A DNA stretch of 64,000 bases from Lithodes maja (taxonomy: Eukaryota; Arthropoda; Malacostraca; Decapoda; Lithodidae): positions 31,054 to 95,053 of the forward strand of contig JBAKBP010007976.1 of NCBI GenBank assembly GCA_037953745.1, in the 5' to 3' direction. Position numbers and translations under genes: made by a program. The first letter of the stretch is position 1. Each line of letters starts with the position of its first letter. Below are positions 63,245 to 64,000 of this stretch, in pieces. The notes beneath the pieces were generated by a model that saw only the letters and a list, made by a program, of their open reading frames with translations, searched no databases and was not told where the DNA came from.

Positions 63245-63850
63245 AAATATTATGTTTTAGTGTAGCAGTGATAGTTGTGGTGATTATGGTAGCAGTTATG
63301 ATACTGCCAGTAGTGATGATGATGCTTATTATGGTAGTGAGGACAGTCGTGATTGTGAAAGTAGTTGTGATAGTGGTGGTGATAGTAGCAGTGATGATGG
63401 GATAGTAGTAGTGATGATGGTGAAAGTATTGGTGATGTTTCCTGAAGATGACGCCCCGAAAACAACTCGCCTCGCATTTGTATGAGGAACTTGCATCGGT
63501 TTGGATAGGTTAGGTTGGGTTAGTTTAGTTGACAGTAGAAGTAATGGTAATAATAGTAATCATGATAGTGATAATGATGACAGTAGAGATGATGATTAAA
63601 GTAGTAGTGATGATGGTGAGAGTAGTAGTGATGATTATAACAGTAGCAGTGCTGATGATAGTAATTGTGATGGTGACTACAGGTATATAGTAGTGATGAT
63701 GGTGACAGTTGTAGTGATAATGACAGTAGTGGTGATGATGGTAATAGTATTATTGATGATGGTAATAGATGGTGATATGGTAACCCATCGTAGAGCGTAG
63801 AGTTGGGCATGCCGTTTTGATTTTGGGAAAAACGGCACCGTCTACTTTAA
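63245..63850 (-). repeat. Composite trinucleotide repeat, copy 3, complete
   Basis: Read on the minus strand: flank (63850-63785, with CCCAAAATCAAAACGGCATG), array (63780-63530), core (63528-63437, with CCAACCTAACCTATCC and GCGAGTTGTTTTCGGGGCGT), array (63435-63245). It joins the flank of copy 1 with the core of copy 2 and so defines the full unit. Confidence 0.85.
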
Positions 63851-64000
63851 CATTAATGGGTGAATGCGAAGGTAAGTCAAAACTTTTTGTTTTAATTTGT
63901 TGCAATAGTTATGGTCCTAGGTAAAAAATATGGTTTTAGATCCCCCCACCCCCCAATGGCAATACCCACCTCCATAGGAGGGACGTAGTTTTGTAATCAC

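Overview
The window looks like transposon-rich intergenic DNA from an arthropod, most likely a decapod crustacean. The reasons are several LINE groups next to Ty3/gypsy elements with very long LTRs, short TTAGG-type motifs, tRNA-derived SINE heads and abundant trinucleotide arrays. I see no convincing host gene with exons. The organism is an inference; no search was run.

Layout. 1-3144: non-coding, with an imperfect fold-back repeat of about 1.6 kb and a LINE 3' fragment. 3145-4123: a repeat (R1) with a leftward TATA/CCAAT-like promoter. 4124-6870: a decayed RTE-like LINE (LINE-A). 6877-13247: an old minus-strand Ty3/gypsy copy (Gypsy-A), into which a solo LTR (8759-11059) inserted, and into that a 478-bp piggyBac-type MITE. 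13248-22692: a full-length Ty3/gypsy element (Gypsy-B) with 1.9-kb LTRs, an AACC target duplication and broken reading frames. 23604-26401: a decayed LINE (LINE-B) whose 3' end recurs at 2035, 29698 and 46435. 26713-28531: a second R1 copy split by LINE-C. 28757-29014: a 32-bp minisatellite. 30450-40985: LINE-D, split by a very young full-length Ty3/gypsy element (Gypsy-S, 31173-40410) with one intact 1699-codon ORF. 41003-41940: a second LINE-D copy placed tail to tail with the first. 42723-45707: a compact block of small, decayed, closely packed or overlapping ORFs that looks like a fragment of a large DNA virus or similar element. 45709-50590: SINE-like, array and minisatellite DNA. 51024-54036: LINE-E with a 13-bp target duplication and a second piggyBac-type MITE. 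54050-64000: AT-rich spacer, a SINE, an unrecognised antisense ORF block (59116-61550) and a composite trinucleotide repeat.

Main point. Gypsy-S and Gypsy-B share an unusual plan: gag with a SCAN-like capsid and zinc knuckle, protease, integrase, then reverse transcriptase and RNase H. Integrase lies before reverse transcriptase, the copia-like order known from the Gmr1-like Ty3/gypsy group. Gypsy-A has the ordinary order. Gypsy-S has two 1808-bp LTRs in which I found one difference by eye, an intact ORF, a primer-binding site, a polypurine tract and a 4-bp target duplication, so it may still be mobile. The most novel-looking stretch is the virus-like block at 42.7-45.7 kb, which I could not match to a known family.
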